NCBI GenBank assembly: GCA_003167365.1
Contig: PMTM01000009.1
Span: 62,001-126,000, forward strand
Source of the DNA: Spartobacteria bacterium
Lineage (GTDB): Bacteria; Verrucomicrobiota; Verrucomicrobiia; Chthoniobacterales; UBA10450
Length of the DNA stretch: 64,000 nt
Reading direction: 5' to 3'
The translations under genes were made by a program, and so were the position numbers. Positions within the stretch are counted from its first letter, which is position 1. Every line of letters begins with the position of its first letter. Positions 9,601-17,447 of the stretch are shown piece after piece. A model generated the notes under the pieces. The model did not search any database and was not told the origin of the DNA. It was given only the letters and a program-made list of their open reading frames with translations.

Positions 9601-10542
9601 CGCGTTCCAGGTCCGCGGCGAATTGATTACACCTGTTCCATCGAAATTTACTCGCGCGATCTCTCCGCGCACAAATCCGCCGGGCCAGCCGAGGTATTTA
9701 TTGAGCGCATCCAATGCAATGCTTTCAGCGTTCAAATGAAATTCCGTATTTAGCGACGAGCGTGTTTCGCTCAAAGCGACTGAGCTCGACATTTTCCCAC
9801 CACCGATCTCTGACTCCAGACTAATCGCCAGAGTTTTCGCGTTGATGCGTGAGGCGTCGATGTTGAGCGACCGGATACGCTCGTCATTATTAAGCGCGAG
9901 ATCGCGCAGAATCAGGTTTCTGTTTGCACAGGAAGTCTGCGCGGAAAGTTTTGACCACTCTTGCGCCGTCGGCAGTTGCAACTTCCCAATGCGCAATTCG
10001 CCCGGGCTGCGCGGATTAAAATCAAGATCGGCATGTTCGATGACGAAATCGTGCGGCCGATTCCGCACGACCAGATCGACATCGGATAATCGCACTCTTT
10101 CCGGAAAGATTGGCCACAGCGTCATTCTCTTATCAGCTTTCGATTGCCGATTTTTTCGATGTCCTTTTGACGGATCCAAAACAACGCGCGCCGAACGCAC
10201 TTCTACATTTCGGAAAAAGTCAGTCAGGCCATGCCGGACGAATGCGAACAAGCTGTAGTCGGCCTGCGCAAAATCGACATCAATCGACTCGACATCAGCC
10301 GGTCCGATCGGCACGACGTGCAGATTTCGCACCGTCAAATTCGTAAAGACGTTGCCTTCAATGCGAAAATCCATCTTCAGATTTTCCTTGGCCGCATAAT
10401 GCAATGCGACCAGTCGGACGAGCTCCTGGAGCAACGGCCGATGAAAAATCAAAACGAGTGCGCCAAAGATCGCCAGCGCAATAAGTGCACGACGCTTCCA
10501 TCCTCCGCGCGGAGAAATTTCACTCTGACCTTTTTCGCCCAC
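6634..10542 (-). CDS. tamB: TamB-like inner-membrane/periplasmic translocation protein
   Basis: This is a 1302-residue protein with one N-terminal membrane anchor (about residues 16-34, RALIALAIFGALVLIFH). A very long run of short beta-strand repeats follows, ending in a C-terminal TamB (DUF490) domain at about 950-1302 that includes VRLEKVEATLPFSRLEVSYG and PPLPQDEIISLLATG. TamB-type proteins form a hydrophobic groove spanning the periplasm and pair with an Omp85 partner, here encoded immediately downstream with a 1-base gap, which implies translational coupling. Residues about 453-461 come from a TGTAGC-family repeat arm inserted in frame. Length is typical for the family (about 1250 in enterobacteria). 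The start at 10542 gives a basic N-terminus before the anchor. Confidence 0.9.
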   Translation of the reverse strand: MGEKGQSEISPRGGWKRRALIALAIFGALVLIFHRPLLQELVRLVALHYAAKENLKMDFRIEGNVFTNLTVRNLHVVPIGPADVESIDVDFAQADYSLFAFVRHGLTDFFRNVEVRSARVVLDPSKGHRKNRQSKADKRMTLWPIFPERVRLSDVDLVVRNRPHDFVIEHADLDFNPRSPGELRIGKLQLPTAQEWSKLSAQTSCANRNLILRDLALNNDERIRSLNIDASRINAKTLAISLESEIGGGKMSSSVALSETRSSLNTEFHLNAESIALDALNKYLGWPGGFVRGEIARVNFDGTGVINSPRTWNATVTAQVNDFHGRGIVFDRGDFKIVARDGSATLQAADLVQGQNQFHLRGSAELPSDTKQFGRNSATLELTSSAIDLQTLTAGNREPVTGSAQINGQIDIKDGKLEANLNASADAIKFNDGSADKLNVNLKATKIMPSNPRPGSSTPATAGKPWFADLRSEVALNGSEIRFRDYILDSVEGSVSGAGDLVRIDRLTARRKQNELNVRGRYRLPEDPSKFSTRPEQIEVALNAPELGDYWASDSRDKVFGPLQIDGRVEWKQGVGNGQVSIFGSNLRMRDLVFKQLSAQCSISRNVVYVNDFTASLNEHDFVGANGMADLSAPFHYSGKVAANVADLSTLQPLLHASGNENKVEGALAINWEGNGEAGTFKNSGQLKLALEKGRYGDLKSLQSKVDAKYSADGLDAPIIFLRSDKMNFQASAQAKGETLEISNIQLDQEKSKYAEGYVSIPFIWKNLGTNQPVCPPNGKVVATFESKNIDIKKLFQDVGAKPVASGVLNVKLDASGTIADLNARLDVQLRDVRSESLPKFEPATFDLTALSQHDRLSVSGKLQQSKIQPMELSADLPFDIPKIARERKIPDDTPLTAKVRLPRSSVNFVRQFVPDIQQLDGDLALDVDVSGTIGQPVLSGAGDITVNVARFENATLPTLRDFKARIDFAHDAFTLERFGGELAGGRFTLAGRVSFPKLFSPILDLQLKADSVLVARNDDLTARANADVKINGPFTSATVTGNVALTNSQFLKNIDLIPIGLPGRPAPQPASSRPDISLPKPPLRDWKFDLAIKTKDPVLIRGNLANGGATSDLHLTGTGLHPGLQGTVRLEKVEATLPFSRLEVSYGFLYFDPSDSFNPRIELHGTSLIRDYTIHVYVYGTSLSPEAVFTSEPPLPQDEIISLLATGTTREELSSGTSVVVGRAGMLLVQQLYRKVFKKGQATQSNSIFDRLDVDFGTVDPRTGQQQGTAHLKINDQFVVIGDLGVGGDYRGMLKYLLRFR
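9160..9183 (+). repeat. TGTAGC-family REP arm inside the tamB-like gene
   Basis: TGTAGCCGGGGTC-GAT-GACCCCGG forms a perfect hairpin and matches the left arms at 25855 and 50331. It is followed directly by CCGGGG, the beginning of the partner arm, so the element looks truncated by deletion. On the coding strand it contributes residues resembling RPGSSTPATAG, in frame and without a stop. Confidence 0.75.
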
Positions 10543-10660
10543 GAGCGCGTTACTCTATTTCCCAGAGGAGAAAGAGCAAACTCGCCGGTCATACTTAAGA
10601 TAGACTGCGCGAGTTAACGATTGCGCGCCAAGGCATCTCGCGTCACGCTTTTCGCGCCAT

Positions 10661-11314
10661 ATGAGTCCGGACAAGCTATTTGATTATCTCGACGGGAAGT
10701 TGTCTCCGGAACAACGCGAGAAGATTGAGCGACAGCTCGCGGCGGATGCGCATGCGCGGCGCGAGCTCGCCGCGGCCCGTGAAATTCACAGCCGGATGCG
10801 CGATTCGCGGGAAGTGTTGTTGGGAGATGAGGCAATCGACAATCGCGGCGCGATTTTGGGCCGCAAAATTGCAGTCTGGTCTGTAGCGCTGGTTTTTCTC
10901 AATGTTGTTTTCGCTCTTTACGCAATTGGATTTTTGAAAAAGAAACCGCCGGCGCGTCCGGTGGAAGATCAAAATCATCAGCAATTAGTGCAAGCCCTGG
11001 AGAAAGCGGGCGTATCCGCGCTGCCCACACCCAGTTTTGAAATCGATGAGATCAAACTCGAAGCGCCGGCCAGACAGCGCGAAGTAATGGCAAGCAAGGT
11101 CATCGCGACCGCGAGCCAATGTGGCGGCTCAGCGGTGAAGGGCTTGAACGATGAAAATGGAATTCTTTTATTCGCCGAAATTCCAGCCGCGCGCGTAAAC
11201 GAATTCGGTAATTCTTTAAAGAAACTTGGAGCAGTTTTGCCGGCGCCAAGAAGCGAGAGCACAACAAGCGGCAAGGCAATTCTCCAAATTCGAATTGTCG
11301 ACAGCGCGAAGTAA
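10661..11314 (+). CDS. Anti-sigma-factor-like single-pass membrane protein
   Basis: The 217-residue protein opens with LFDYLDGKLSPEQREKIERQL, the helical layout seen at the start of anti-sigma factors (a short helical domain counting on a cytoplasmic sigma partner). One transmembrane segment at about residues 70-92 (KIAVWSVALVFLNVVFALYAIGF) follows, and then a periplasmic region of about 120 residues with no recognised domain. No zinc-binding HxxxCxxC is present and no sigma factor gene adjoins it, so anti-sigma function is only suggested. Its stop overlaps the start of the next gene by one base (TAATG), which indicates a two-gene operon. Confidence 0.6.
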   Translation: MSPDKLFDYLDGKLSPEQREKIERQLAADAHARRELAAAREIHSRMRDSREVLLGDEAIDNRGAILGRKIAVWSVALVFLNVVFALYAIGFLKKKPPARPVEDQNHQQLVQALEKAGVSALPTPSFEIDEIKLEAPARQREVMASKVIATASQCGGSAVKGLNDENGILLFAEIPAARVNEFGNSLKKLGAVLPAPRSESTTSGKAILQIRIVDSAK

Positions 11315-12042
11315 TGTCTTCGATGCGCGAAATGATTGCGGTGTCATTCGCGCTTCCGGCGGAAAGCTCCGGCCTGATCGACCTTTTGCAGGACAAGCAA
11401 TCCGTTGCCATCGGCCCGGCCAAGGTTGTGCAGGGAAAGATCGGCGAACGAGCGGTCGCAATCGTGCACACCGGCGTCGGCCGGAAAAGCTGTGAGAATC
11501 GGATCGATAAATTTCTTGGCGAAACGCGGCCCAAGGTTTTTATCGGCGCCGGATTTGCCGGAGCAGTCCGTGAAGGATTAAAAATCGGGGAGTTAGTTCT
11601 TGCGGAAAATTTTTCAGATCCACGTCTGCTTTTGAGCGCACAGGAAATCTTACGCCAGCGGAATGTGCAAACGATAAAACTTTTTACCGCCACGGCCATT
11701 GTCGATTCAATCGACGAACGCAATCGGATTGCGCGTGAGCACGGAGCCGATGCCGTCGAAATGGAAACTGAATACATCGCCGCCGCGTGCACCGCGCACG
11801 CGATTCCAATGCTTTCGCTTCGCGCGATCAGCGATTCTCCGCACCAACCGTTTCCGGCGCCGCCGAATGTTCTGTTCAATGTGGAACGCCAAAAAACGGA
11901 TGGCGTTCGGCTCGCTTTTTATCTTCTCACGCATCCAATGGCGATCGGGCGCTTGAGCCGGTTTGCTCGTCAGGTCGCACAAGCGCGGAAAGCGATTGCG
12001 CAGGGATTAGTCGCATTGATCGAGCAATTGCCCGAGCTGTAG
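11314..12042 (+). CDS. 5'-methylthioadenosine/S-adenosylhomocysteine nucleosidase-type phosphorylase family protein
   Basis: The 242-residue protein has the purine nucleoside phosphorylase fold signature: an N-terminal strand followed by HTGVGRKSCENRIDKFL, FIGAGFAGAVREGLKIGELV, and the base/ribose-binding DAVEMETEYIAAACTAHAIPMLSLRAISDS (split here by the family's conserved ME(T/M)E core). Such enzymes cleave the glycosidic bond of nucleosides such as MTA or SAH, or act in hopanoid synthesis (HpnG-like); the exact substrate is unclear. The start at 11314 overlaps the previous stop codon; an in-frame ATG nine bases on is an alternative. The stop codon TAG is provided by the terminal TGTAGC of a repeat element (12038-12090). 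Confidence 0.8.
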   Translation: MSSMREMIAVSFALPAESSGLIDLLQDKQSVAIGPAKVVQGKIGERAVAIVHTGVGRKSCENRIDKFLGETRPKVFIGAGFAGAVREGLKIGELVLAENFSDPRLLLSAQEILRQRNVQTIKLFTATAIVDSIDERNRIAREHGADAVEMETEYIAAACTAHAIPMLSLRAISDSPHQPFPAPPNVLFNVERQKTDGVRLAFYLLTHPMAIGRLSRFARQVAQARKAIAQGLVALIEQLPEL

Positions 12043-12090
12043 CCGCGTCGCTGTGCGACGCGATACGCTTCCCATAGGGAAGCGGCTACA
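12038..12090. repeat. TGTAGC...GCTACA REPIN element
   Basis: A 53-bp inverted pair. The left arm is TGTAGCCGCGTCGC-TGT-GCGACGC and the right arm is CGCTTCCC-ATA-GGGAAGCGGCTACA, each a complete hairpin of its own. The left end overlaps the stop codon (12040-12042) of the upstream nucleosidase gene. A further GCTACA at 12095-12100 overlaps the TAG stop of the convergent CDF gene. Confidence 0.85.
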
Positions 12091-12095
12091 ATTTG

Positions 12096-12995
12096 CTACA
12101 GTTGCGCCGCCGGTTCGACATGAACGAGCACGTCGGCGATGCGCGGATCGGTTTCTTGAATAGCGCGTTTTACCTGGTGGGCAATGTCGTGGCCTTCGCG
12201 CACGGAAATGTTGCCGTTCACTCTAACGTGAAGATCGACATAAAAACTCAGGCCCATTTTTCGGGCAAAACATTTGTCGATTTCCATGACACCGGGCACA
12301 GCAGCCGCGGCGGTTCGAACACGATCGATAACTTCGCCGCGCGGAGCCGTGTCCATAATTTCGTAGAGTGCGGGTTTCAACAGCCGGTAGCCGTTCGCAC
12401 CGATCAGTCCGCAAGCAAAAATCGCGGCCCAATCATCCGCGCCTTGCCAGGCTTTGCCACCAATCAGCGCGAGGGAAATTCCAATAAACGCGGCAATCGA
12501 AGTCAGCGCATCGGTGCGATGATGCCAGGCGTCGGTTTGCAAGGCGGTGCTTTCAACGTCGCGCCCCAACCGAATTACATAGCGATACAAGACTTCCTTC
12601 ACCATCACGACGATGATGAGCACAACGAGCGTAAAAGGCGCGGGACCGTGATGCGGTCGAAAAAGCTCGCGCACGCTTTGAATGGCGATGCCGAGCGCGG
12701 CGGCCAGTACTCCGATCGCGACAAGAACGGCGGCGATCGGTTCGGCTTTGCCATGTCCGTAAGGATGAGTCGCGTCCGGCGGACGCGCTGCGACTTTCAA
12801 CCCACCCCAAATAATGACCGAACCGGCAATATCGAGCGCGGACTCGATGCCGTCCGCAATCAGGACGTAAGCATTGCCAAAAATGCCAGCGGTGATCTTT
12901 GCACTCGCCACCAGCACGTTGATGAATAGCCCGAGCAACGCGACACGGGCGCCAGTTTGCAGATTGTTGACGGAAGCGTGAGGCTGCGAAGGCAT
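12096..12995 (-). CDS. Cation diffusion facilitator (CDF) family metal transporter
   Basis: Starting at the ATG at 12995 gives 299 residues, normal for CDF proteins. Visible features are the metal-site region IADGIESALDIAGS in TM2, HPYGHGKAEPIAA in the cytoplasmic loop, and DAWHHRTDALTS (HxxxD) in TM5. A C-terminal ZT_dimer domain (about residues 210-299, YVDLHVRVNGNISVREGHDIAHQVK) follows. CDF transporters export Zn2+, Fe2+, Co2+ or Mn2+ in exchange for protons; HxxxD in TM5 is compatible with zinc or iron. An upstream in-frame ATG (13127) would add a low-complexity Ala/Arg/Ser leader antisense to the neighbouring gene and is rejected. Its start lies only 2 bases from the divergent start at 12998. 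Confidence 0.9.
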   Translation of the reverse strand: MPSQPHASVNNLQTGARVALLGLFINVLVASAKITAGIFGNAYVLIADGIESALDIAGSVIIWGGLKVAARPPDATHPYGHGKAEPIAAVLVAIGVLAAALGIAIQSVRELFRPHHGPAPFTLVVLIIVVMVKEVLYRYVIRLGRDVESTALQTDAWHHRTDALTSIAAFIGISLALIGGKAWQGADDWAAIFACGLIGANGYRLLKPALYEIMDTAPRGEVIDRVRTAAAAVPGVMEIDKCFARKMGLSFYVDLHVRVNGNISVREGHDIAHQVKRAIQETDPRIADVLVHVEPAAQL

Positions 12996-12997
12996 CG

Positions 12998-13993
12998 ATG
13001 AAGAAAGATATAAGCGCGGTAGTATACGAAACGCACGGAAATCCGGCGGAGGTCTTGCGGATTGAGAAGCAGCCCTGGCCGAAACCGGCGCCGGACGAAG
13101 TAGTTGTGCAGATGCGGGCCGCGCCAATCAATCCGGCGGACCTGAATGCAATCGAAGGAAAATATCCGCTGCGGCCGCAACTGCCGGCGACCCCGGGCTT
13201 TGAAGGCGCTGGAGTCGTGGTCGATCTTGGCAGCGACGTTACAACAATTGCAGCCGGTGCGCTGGTGATCTTGCCGCACCACATCGGGACGTGGCGCGAT
13301 GCGCTCGCGGTGAAAGCAAGCGAGCTGGTCGCCGTTCCGCCGGAGATCGAACCGGTGCAGGCGGCGATGTTAAAAATCAATCCGATGACCGCGTGGCGTT
13401 TGCTGCACGATTACATCGATCTAAAACGCGGTGATTGGCTGATTCAAAACGCCGCGAACTCGGCTGCTGGTCGTGCGGTGATCCAGATCGCCCGCGATCT
13501 CGGTTACAAAACGATCAATGTGGTTCGACGCCAGGAATTGATCGAAGAATTGCGCGCGGAAGGCGGTGATGTTGTCCTGGTAGACAGTGAAAATCTTCGT
13601 GAAGAAGTGAAGAGCGTGACGGGCGGAGCGCCGATCCGCCTCGGATTGAACGCGGTCGGAGGCGAGAGCGCCTTGCATCTCGCAAACACGCTCGCGCCTG
13701 GATCGACGATGGTCACGTTCGGCGCGATGAGTTTGCAGTCGCTCAAAATTCCGAACGGCCTTCTCATTTTCAAAGATCTTCGCTTCCGCGGAATTTGGAT
13801 CAACAAGTGGTACGACAATGCGACAATGCCGGAACGCATGGAGGCGTTCCGGTCGCTCTTTGAAATGACGAAGCGCGGCTTATTGAAAACGAAAATTGAG
13901 AAGTCTTATCCGCTCAGCGAAATGAAAATCGCAGTGGCGCACGCCGCCCAAGGGAAGCGCAGCGGCAAAATCATTTTCGAATTCGGCGCGTGA
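12998..13993 (+). CDS. MECR/ETR-type zinc-less medium-chain dehydrogenase (2-enoyl thioester reductase-like)
   Basis: The 331-residue protein has an N-terminal GroES-like domain (VVYETHGNPAEVLRIEK..NPADLNAIEGKYPLRPQLP) and a Rossmann NADPH domain. The run NPMTAWRLLHDYIDLKRGDW, followed by QNAANSAAGRAVIQIA, closely follows the mitochondrial MECR/Etr1 pattern. ETR enzymes reduce trans-2-enoyl thioesters with NADPH in fatty-acid synthesis. Structural zinc cysteines of alcohol dehydrogenases are absent. The gene starts 2 bases from the divergent CDF gene, so its promoter must lie inside that gene or the transcript is leaderless. It overlaps the following gene by 4 bases (GTGA), implying co-translation. 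Confidence 0.85.
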   Translation: MKKDISAVVYETHGNPAEVLRIEKQPWPKPAPDEVVVQMRAAPINPADLNAIEGKYPLRPQLPATPGFEGAGVVVDLGSDVTTIAAGALVILPHHIGTWRDALAVKASELVAVPPEIEPVQAAMLKINPMTAWRLLHDYIDLKRGDWLIQNAANSAAGRAVIQIARDLGYKTINVVRRQELIEELRAEGGDVVLVDSENLREEVKSVTGGAPIRLGLNAVGGESALHLANTLAPGSTMVTFGAMSLQSLKIPNGLLIFKDLRFRGIWINKWYDNATMPERMEAFRSLFEMTKRGLLKTKIEKSYPLSEMKIAVAHAAQGKRSGKIIFEFGA

Positions 13994-15165
13994 TCGCAAT
14001 TGTTGTCGGTGCGGGAATTAATGGCGTTACTGCCGCGATCGAACTAAAAACACGCGGCCACAAAGTAACTCTGGTTGATCCAGGACCGCTGCCGCATCCT
14101 CTCGCCGCGTCGACCGACATCAGCAAAGCGGTCCGTGCGGCTTACGGCACGGATGAAGAATATATGGCGATGGCTCGACGCTCGATCGAGCTCTGGCGCG
14201 AGTGGAATGAAGAATTTCGCCTCGATTTATATCACGAGGTAGGCGCGCTGTTTATGCGGCACGAAGAGATGCGACCGGGCGATTACGAATACGATAGTCT
14301 CAAACTGTTTGAACGGCGCGGCGACAAGGCGGAGCGGATAAATTCGGCGCAACTGCGCGAACGTTTTCCAGCATGGAACGCGGAACAGTACCATGATGGC
14401 CTTCTTGAAACGGAAGCCGGTTATGCCGAAAGCGGGCGCGTAGTCGCGACGCTATTAGAGCGCGCGAGATCGCTTGGCATCGATTTACGGGAAGGCAGTC
14501 GATTTTCCAGGTTGGACGAAGGCGGTGATCGCGTGAAAGGCATTGTGCTCGACGGCGGAGAGCGAATTGCCGGCGACGTCGTGGTGATGGCAGCCGGCGC
14601 GTGGACACCATACGTGTTGCCGTTTACGAGAAACTTTTTCCGCGCGACCGGACAACCAGTGTTTCATCTCAAACCTCATCAACCTGATTTGTTCGCCCCG
14701 GAACGGTTCCCGGTTTTTGGCGCCGACGTCTCAACGACGGGCTATTACGGCTTTCCGCTCAACCGAGATGGCGTGGTAAAGATTGCCAATCACGGACCCG
14801 GCCGCGAGATGTCGCCGGAATCTTCGAAACGCGTGGTGACTGCGGAAGAAGAAAAACAATTGCGCGCGTTCCTATCCGAAACATTCCCGGCGCTCGCGCG
14901 TGCGCCGATTGTTTACACGTGCATTTGTTTGTATTGCGACACGCACGATGGACATTTTTGGATCGCGCCCGACCCGGAACGTCCTGGGCTGGTTGTGGCG
15001 GCGGGTGATAACGGCCACGGATTCAAGTTCGCACCGGTCCTGGGCAAACTGATTGCCGACGCAGTTGAAGGAAAATCGAATCCGCTTTCGGAAAAATTCC
15101 GCTGGCGACCAGAAGTGGGTCCACGCGCCAGTAAAGAGGCCGCGCGTTTTCTGCCCGAACTGTAG
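13990..15165 (+). CDS. FAD-dependent amine/amino-acid oxidase (DAO, monomeric sarcosine oxidase-like)
   Basis: A GTG start at 13990 places the dinucleotide-binding GAGINGVTAA (GxGxxG, residues 7-12) at the N-terminus, as in DAO-fold flavoenzymes. The C-terminal block CICLYCDTHDGHFWIAPD, followed by VVAAGDNGHGFKFAPVLG, matches the region of monomeric sarcosine oxidase and N-methyltryptophan oxidase where FAD is covalently attached to cysteine. Several Cys (CICLYC) are available for this, though covalent attachment is not proven. The likely reaction is oxidation of a secondary amine or N-methyl amino acid with H2O2 release. It overlaps the reductase gene by 4 bases. Its TAG stop is the terminal TAG of the repeat element at 15161-15222. 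Confidence 0.85.
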   Translation: MIAIVVGAGINGVTAAIELKTRGHKVTLVDPGPLPHPLAASTDISKAVRAAYGTDEEYMAMARRSIELWREWNEEFRLDLYHEVGALFMRHEEMRPGDYEYDSLKLFERRGDKAERINSAQLRERFPAWNAEQYHDGLLETEAGYAESGRVVATLLERARSLGIDLREGSRFSRLDEGGDRVKGIVLDGGERIAGDVVVMAAGAWTPYVLPFTRNFFRATGQPVFHLKPHQPDLFAPERFPVFGADVSTTGYYGFPLNRDGVVKIANHGPGREMSPESSKRVVTAEEEKQLRAFLSETFPALARAPIVYTCICLYCDTHDGHFWIAPDPERPGLVVAAGDNGHGFKFAPVLGKLIADAVEGKSNPLSEKFRWRPEVGPRASKEAARFLPEL

Positions 15166-15222
15166 CGGCGGTCTACGACCGCCGAATTTAATTAGTCTCG
15201 GCGCTCATAGGGCGCCGCTACA
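15161..15222. repeat. TGTAGC...GCTACA REPIN element
   Basis: A 62-bp element: left arm TGTAGCGGCGGTC-TAC-GACCGCC, right arm GGCGCTC-ATA-GGGCGCCGCTACA, with about 16 bases between them. The left end contributes the stop codon of the oxidase gene (15163-15165). An exact AAGATCGACA word begins 3 bases after the right end. Confidence 0.85.
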
Positions 15223-15224
15223 AC

Positions 15225-15234
15225 AAGATCGACA
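15225..15234 (+). other. Intergenic copy of the AAGATCGACA word
   Basis: This is the only one of 18 exact copies of the 10-mer AAGATCGACA in the window that lies outside any coding region, between the REPIN and the end of the jag gene. See the finding on this word for positions and possible meaning. Confidence 0.5.
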
Positions 15235-15235
15235 G

Positions 15236-15706
15236 CTACTCTTTTTGCGCGGTTTCTTTTTTCGGCTGGCGTTTGAGCAGCGTGATTTGTTTGATGCGCG
15301 CCGAATCGTCCGGACTCCAGGTCGCGACGTCAGGATCGTCTTTGAAAGCGTTGTGCACAATACGGCGCTCGTAGGAATTCATCGGCTCGAGTTGAAGCGA
15401 ACGTCCGGTGATGCGCACGCGCTCGGCCAATTCACGTACACGTTGCACAATCCGATCCTCGCGCATCGAGCGATACATTTCGCAATCGACAATCACCTTC
15501 AACGCGTCCTTATCTTTCGCTTGAATGAGGCGGTTGAGAAGAAACGTGATCGCTTCGAGCATTTCGCCGTCGCGACCGATCAAGCGTCCGCTTTCCTCGG
15601 TGTAGATTTGCAGAACCAAATTGCCGGCCTCGTTCCGCGACTCCTCGATTTGCACAACGAAACCGAGAAAGCCAAGCATGGTGTCGAGTAATTCCTTCGG
15701 AGTCAT
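15236..15706 (-). CDS. jag: Jag/KhpB RNA-binding protein (KH and R3H domains)
   Basis: The 156-residue protein has a KH domain at about 30-90 (GRLIGRDGEMLEAITFLLNRL, with the GxxG loop) and an R3H domain at about 90-150 (RELAERVRITGRSLQLEPMNSYERRIVH..). The N-terminal Jag_N domain seen in longer homologues is absent or reduced. The protein binds RNA in the cytoplasm, and in Firmicutes affects cell elongation; its gene classically follows yidC. Here the start overlaps the yidC stop by 4 bases (ATGA), the standard coupled arrangement. Confidence 0.92.
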   Translation of the reverse strand: MTPKELLDTMLGFLGFVVQIEESRNEAGNLVLQIYTEESGRLIGRDGEMLEAITFLLNRLIQAKDKDALKVIVDCEMYRSMREDRIVQRVRELAERVRITGRSLQLEPMNSYERRIVHNAFKDDPDVATWSPDDSARIKQITLLKRQPKKETAQKE

Positions 15707-17430
15707 CGTCGTTTCTGCTTTCCAGCAGGTGCGACTTTTTCAAGCGTCGGCACGGGTTGTTTCTTATTCTGATAAAATTGCAAAATGCTGAAAAGATTTT
15801 GAGCGGTGTAATACAATGCCAGAGCGGCGGCAAAATTGTAGCAGATAAATAAGAAGATCAGCGGCGTAAACATCATGACGCGCCGCTGCGTGGCGTCGCC
15901 GGTTTTTGGCGTCATGGCCATGAGCCAAATCTGGGTGGCGGCCATGCAGAGCGGAATAATGTTGATCGGCCAGCCGAGCACCGGCAGATGCGCGACGGTG
16001 TCCGGCTGCGAAAGATCTGGGACCCAAAGAAATTTTTGGTTCCGCAATTCCACGGCTTGTCCCAGCATCTGGTAAAGACCGAAAAAGATCGGGATCTGGA
16101 TGACCATCGGCAGGCAACCGCCCACGGGATTAATCCCGTACTGTTTATAGAGCTTCATCACCTCCTGATTCATGCGCGTCGGATCGTCTTTATATTTTTC
16201 GCGCAATTCCTGCATCTTCGGCGCAAGCACAGCAGTTTTGCGCATCGATTGATTCGCTTTGCTTTGCAACGGCCAAAGCACAACTCGAATGATGGTGGTG
16301 AGGACGAGAATCGCCACACCGTAATCTCTCACCGCGCTGTGCAACCAGTTCATGAAGTTCAGCAGGAATTGGCTGACCAGTTTGAATATCCCGAAGTTCA
16401 TGATCTCCGCTTCGTCGTGTTCGAGACGCGCGAGACGATGATAAAGCTTCGGACCGATCCACATCTGAAAACGCACGCTGGTTGTTTGACCGGGCTGCAA
16501 TTCGAATCCCGGCATGCCGAGCGCGCCTTCGATCGCCGCGACCTTTAGGTCGGGCGACAATTCGGTTTCGACGCGCCGTCCCCAAACGGAGTTCGCCTTC
16601 GCCGTGAGCGGTGCGATGAGAGTCGTGAAAAATTGATTACTAACGGCGACCCATTCCGCGTTAGCGACGCTCTCTTGATAGAGCGGACGCGCCATTCGCT
16701 GGCCCATTCCAACGAACCCGCTGCTTCCGGCAAACCAACCGACGTCAACGCCTTTTGCTTTTCCTTCTACGCACCAAGCCAGACGTGTGTAGGAAGGGAA
16801 ATCCTTGGCGTGGATCGGAACCGCCGAGCCGAGGCCGAGGAAATAGCCGGAGCTTGAATACGGCTTTGCGCCGCCGTTCTGAAGATCGACATCCAGCTCG
16901 ACGAGGTAGTTGTCCTTTGTTTCGCTCGTCTTCGGAAAGAAAAACTTCTTTCGAATCGTGATATTGTCCGCTGTCGTCTGCTTAAGCCGAACGGCGTCGC
17001 TTTCGCGGATCATCTCGTATTCCGTCAGAATGGGCGCCGCGGGATTTTCTACCATCGCGCCGATCGGGAGATGCTCCGGGGAATTTAACGAAACCCGTTT
17101 CTCGTGTTCGGCTTTGTGCTTCGGCAAAATCGCCTCGCTGATGCCGCCACCACGGTTTGTGAAATGCAGCTCGACGTCGCCGTTGCTGAGTGTTTCAGTT
17201 TTTAGAGCGAACGACGGAATTGTTGCCGCCGGCGTTGGCGTTGAAGCCGCAAGAGCCGAGGCAAGCGGAGCAGTCGTTGCGCTAGGAGTAACGGGCGATA
17301 CGGAAGAAACTGGCGCCGGCGACGCCGTGATTGCCAATGGCCGCGGCGGAGCCTGACGTACGGTCCACCACTCCCATAGCACAAGAGCAATGACGCAAAG
17401 TATAACGGCGACCCACGCGGTTCGATCCAT
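15703..17430 (-). CDS. yidC: Membrane protein insertase YidC
   Basis: A full-length 575-residue YidC of the Gram-negative type. TM1 is at about 5-23 (AVILCVIALVLWEWW), followed by a Pro/Ala/Thr-rich linker and the periplasmic beta-sandwich domain (about 70-330). The conserved 60KD_IMP core is at about 345-555, with YGVAILVLTTIIRVVLWPLQ, MQELREKYKDDPTRMNQEVM and NPVGGCLPMVIQIPIFFGLY. A basic C-tail ends KQKRR. YidC inserts inner-membrane proteins alone or with SecYEG. It sits in the conserved rnpA-yidD-yidC-jag order, 17 bases after yidD. Confidence 0.97.
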   Translation of the reverse strand: MDRTAWVAVILCVIALVLWEWWTVRQAPPRPLAITASPAPVSSVSPVTPSATTAPLASALAASTPTPAATIPSFALKTETLSNGDVELHFTNRGGGISEAILPKHKAEHEKRVSLNSPEHLPIGAMVENPAAPILTEYEMIRESDAVRLKQTTADNITIRKKFFFPKTSETKDNYLVELDVDLQNGGAKPYSSSGYFLGLGSAVPIHAKDFPSYTRLAWCVEGKAKGVDVGWFAGSSGFVGMGQRMARPLYQESVANAEWVAVSNQFFTTLIAPLTAKANSVWGRRVETELSPDLKVAAIEGALGMPGFELQPGQTTSVRFQMWIGPKLYHRLARLEHDEAEIMNFGIFKLVSQFLLNFMNWLHSAVRDYGVAILVLTTIIRVVLWPLQSKANQSMRKTAVLAPKMQELREKYKDDPTRMNQEVMKLYKQYGINPVGGCLPMVIQIPIFFGLYQMLGQAVELRNQKFLWVPDLSQPDTVAHLPVLGWPINIIPLCMAATQIWLMAMTPKTGDATQRRVMMFTPLIFLFICYNFAAALALYYTAQNLFSILQFYQNKKQPVPTLEKVAPAGKQKRR

Positions 17431-17447
17431 AATTGGTAACGGAAAGA

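Noticed and set aside
12996-13127. N-terminal extension of the CDF transporter to 13127
   Set aside because: The added residues are low-complexity Ala/Arg/Ser and lie antisense to conserved sequence of the reductase gene; CDF proteins start near MPSQPHAS-type leaders.
15053-15691. Plus-strand frame encoding GAHRAPLQ
   Set aside because: Translation of a REPIN plus the antisense of jag; not a gene.
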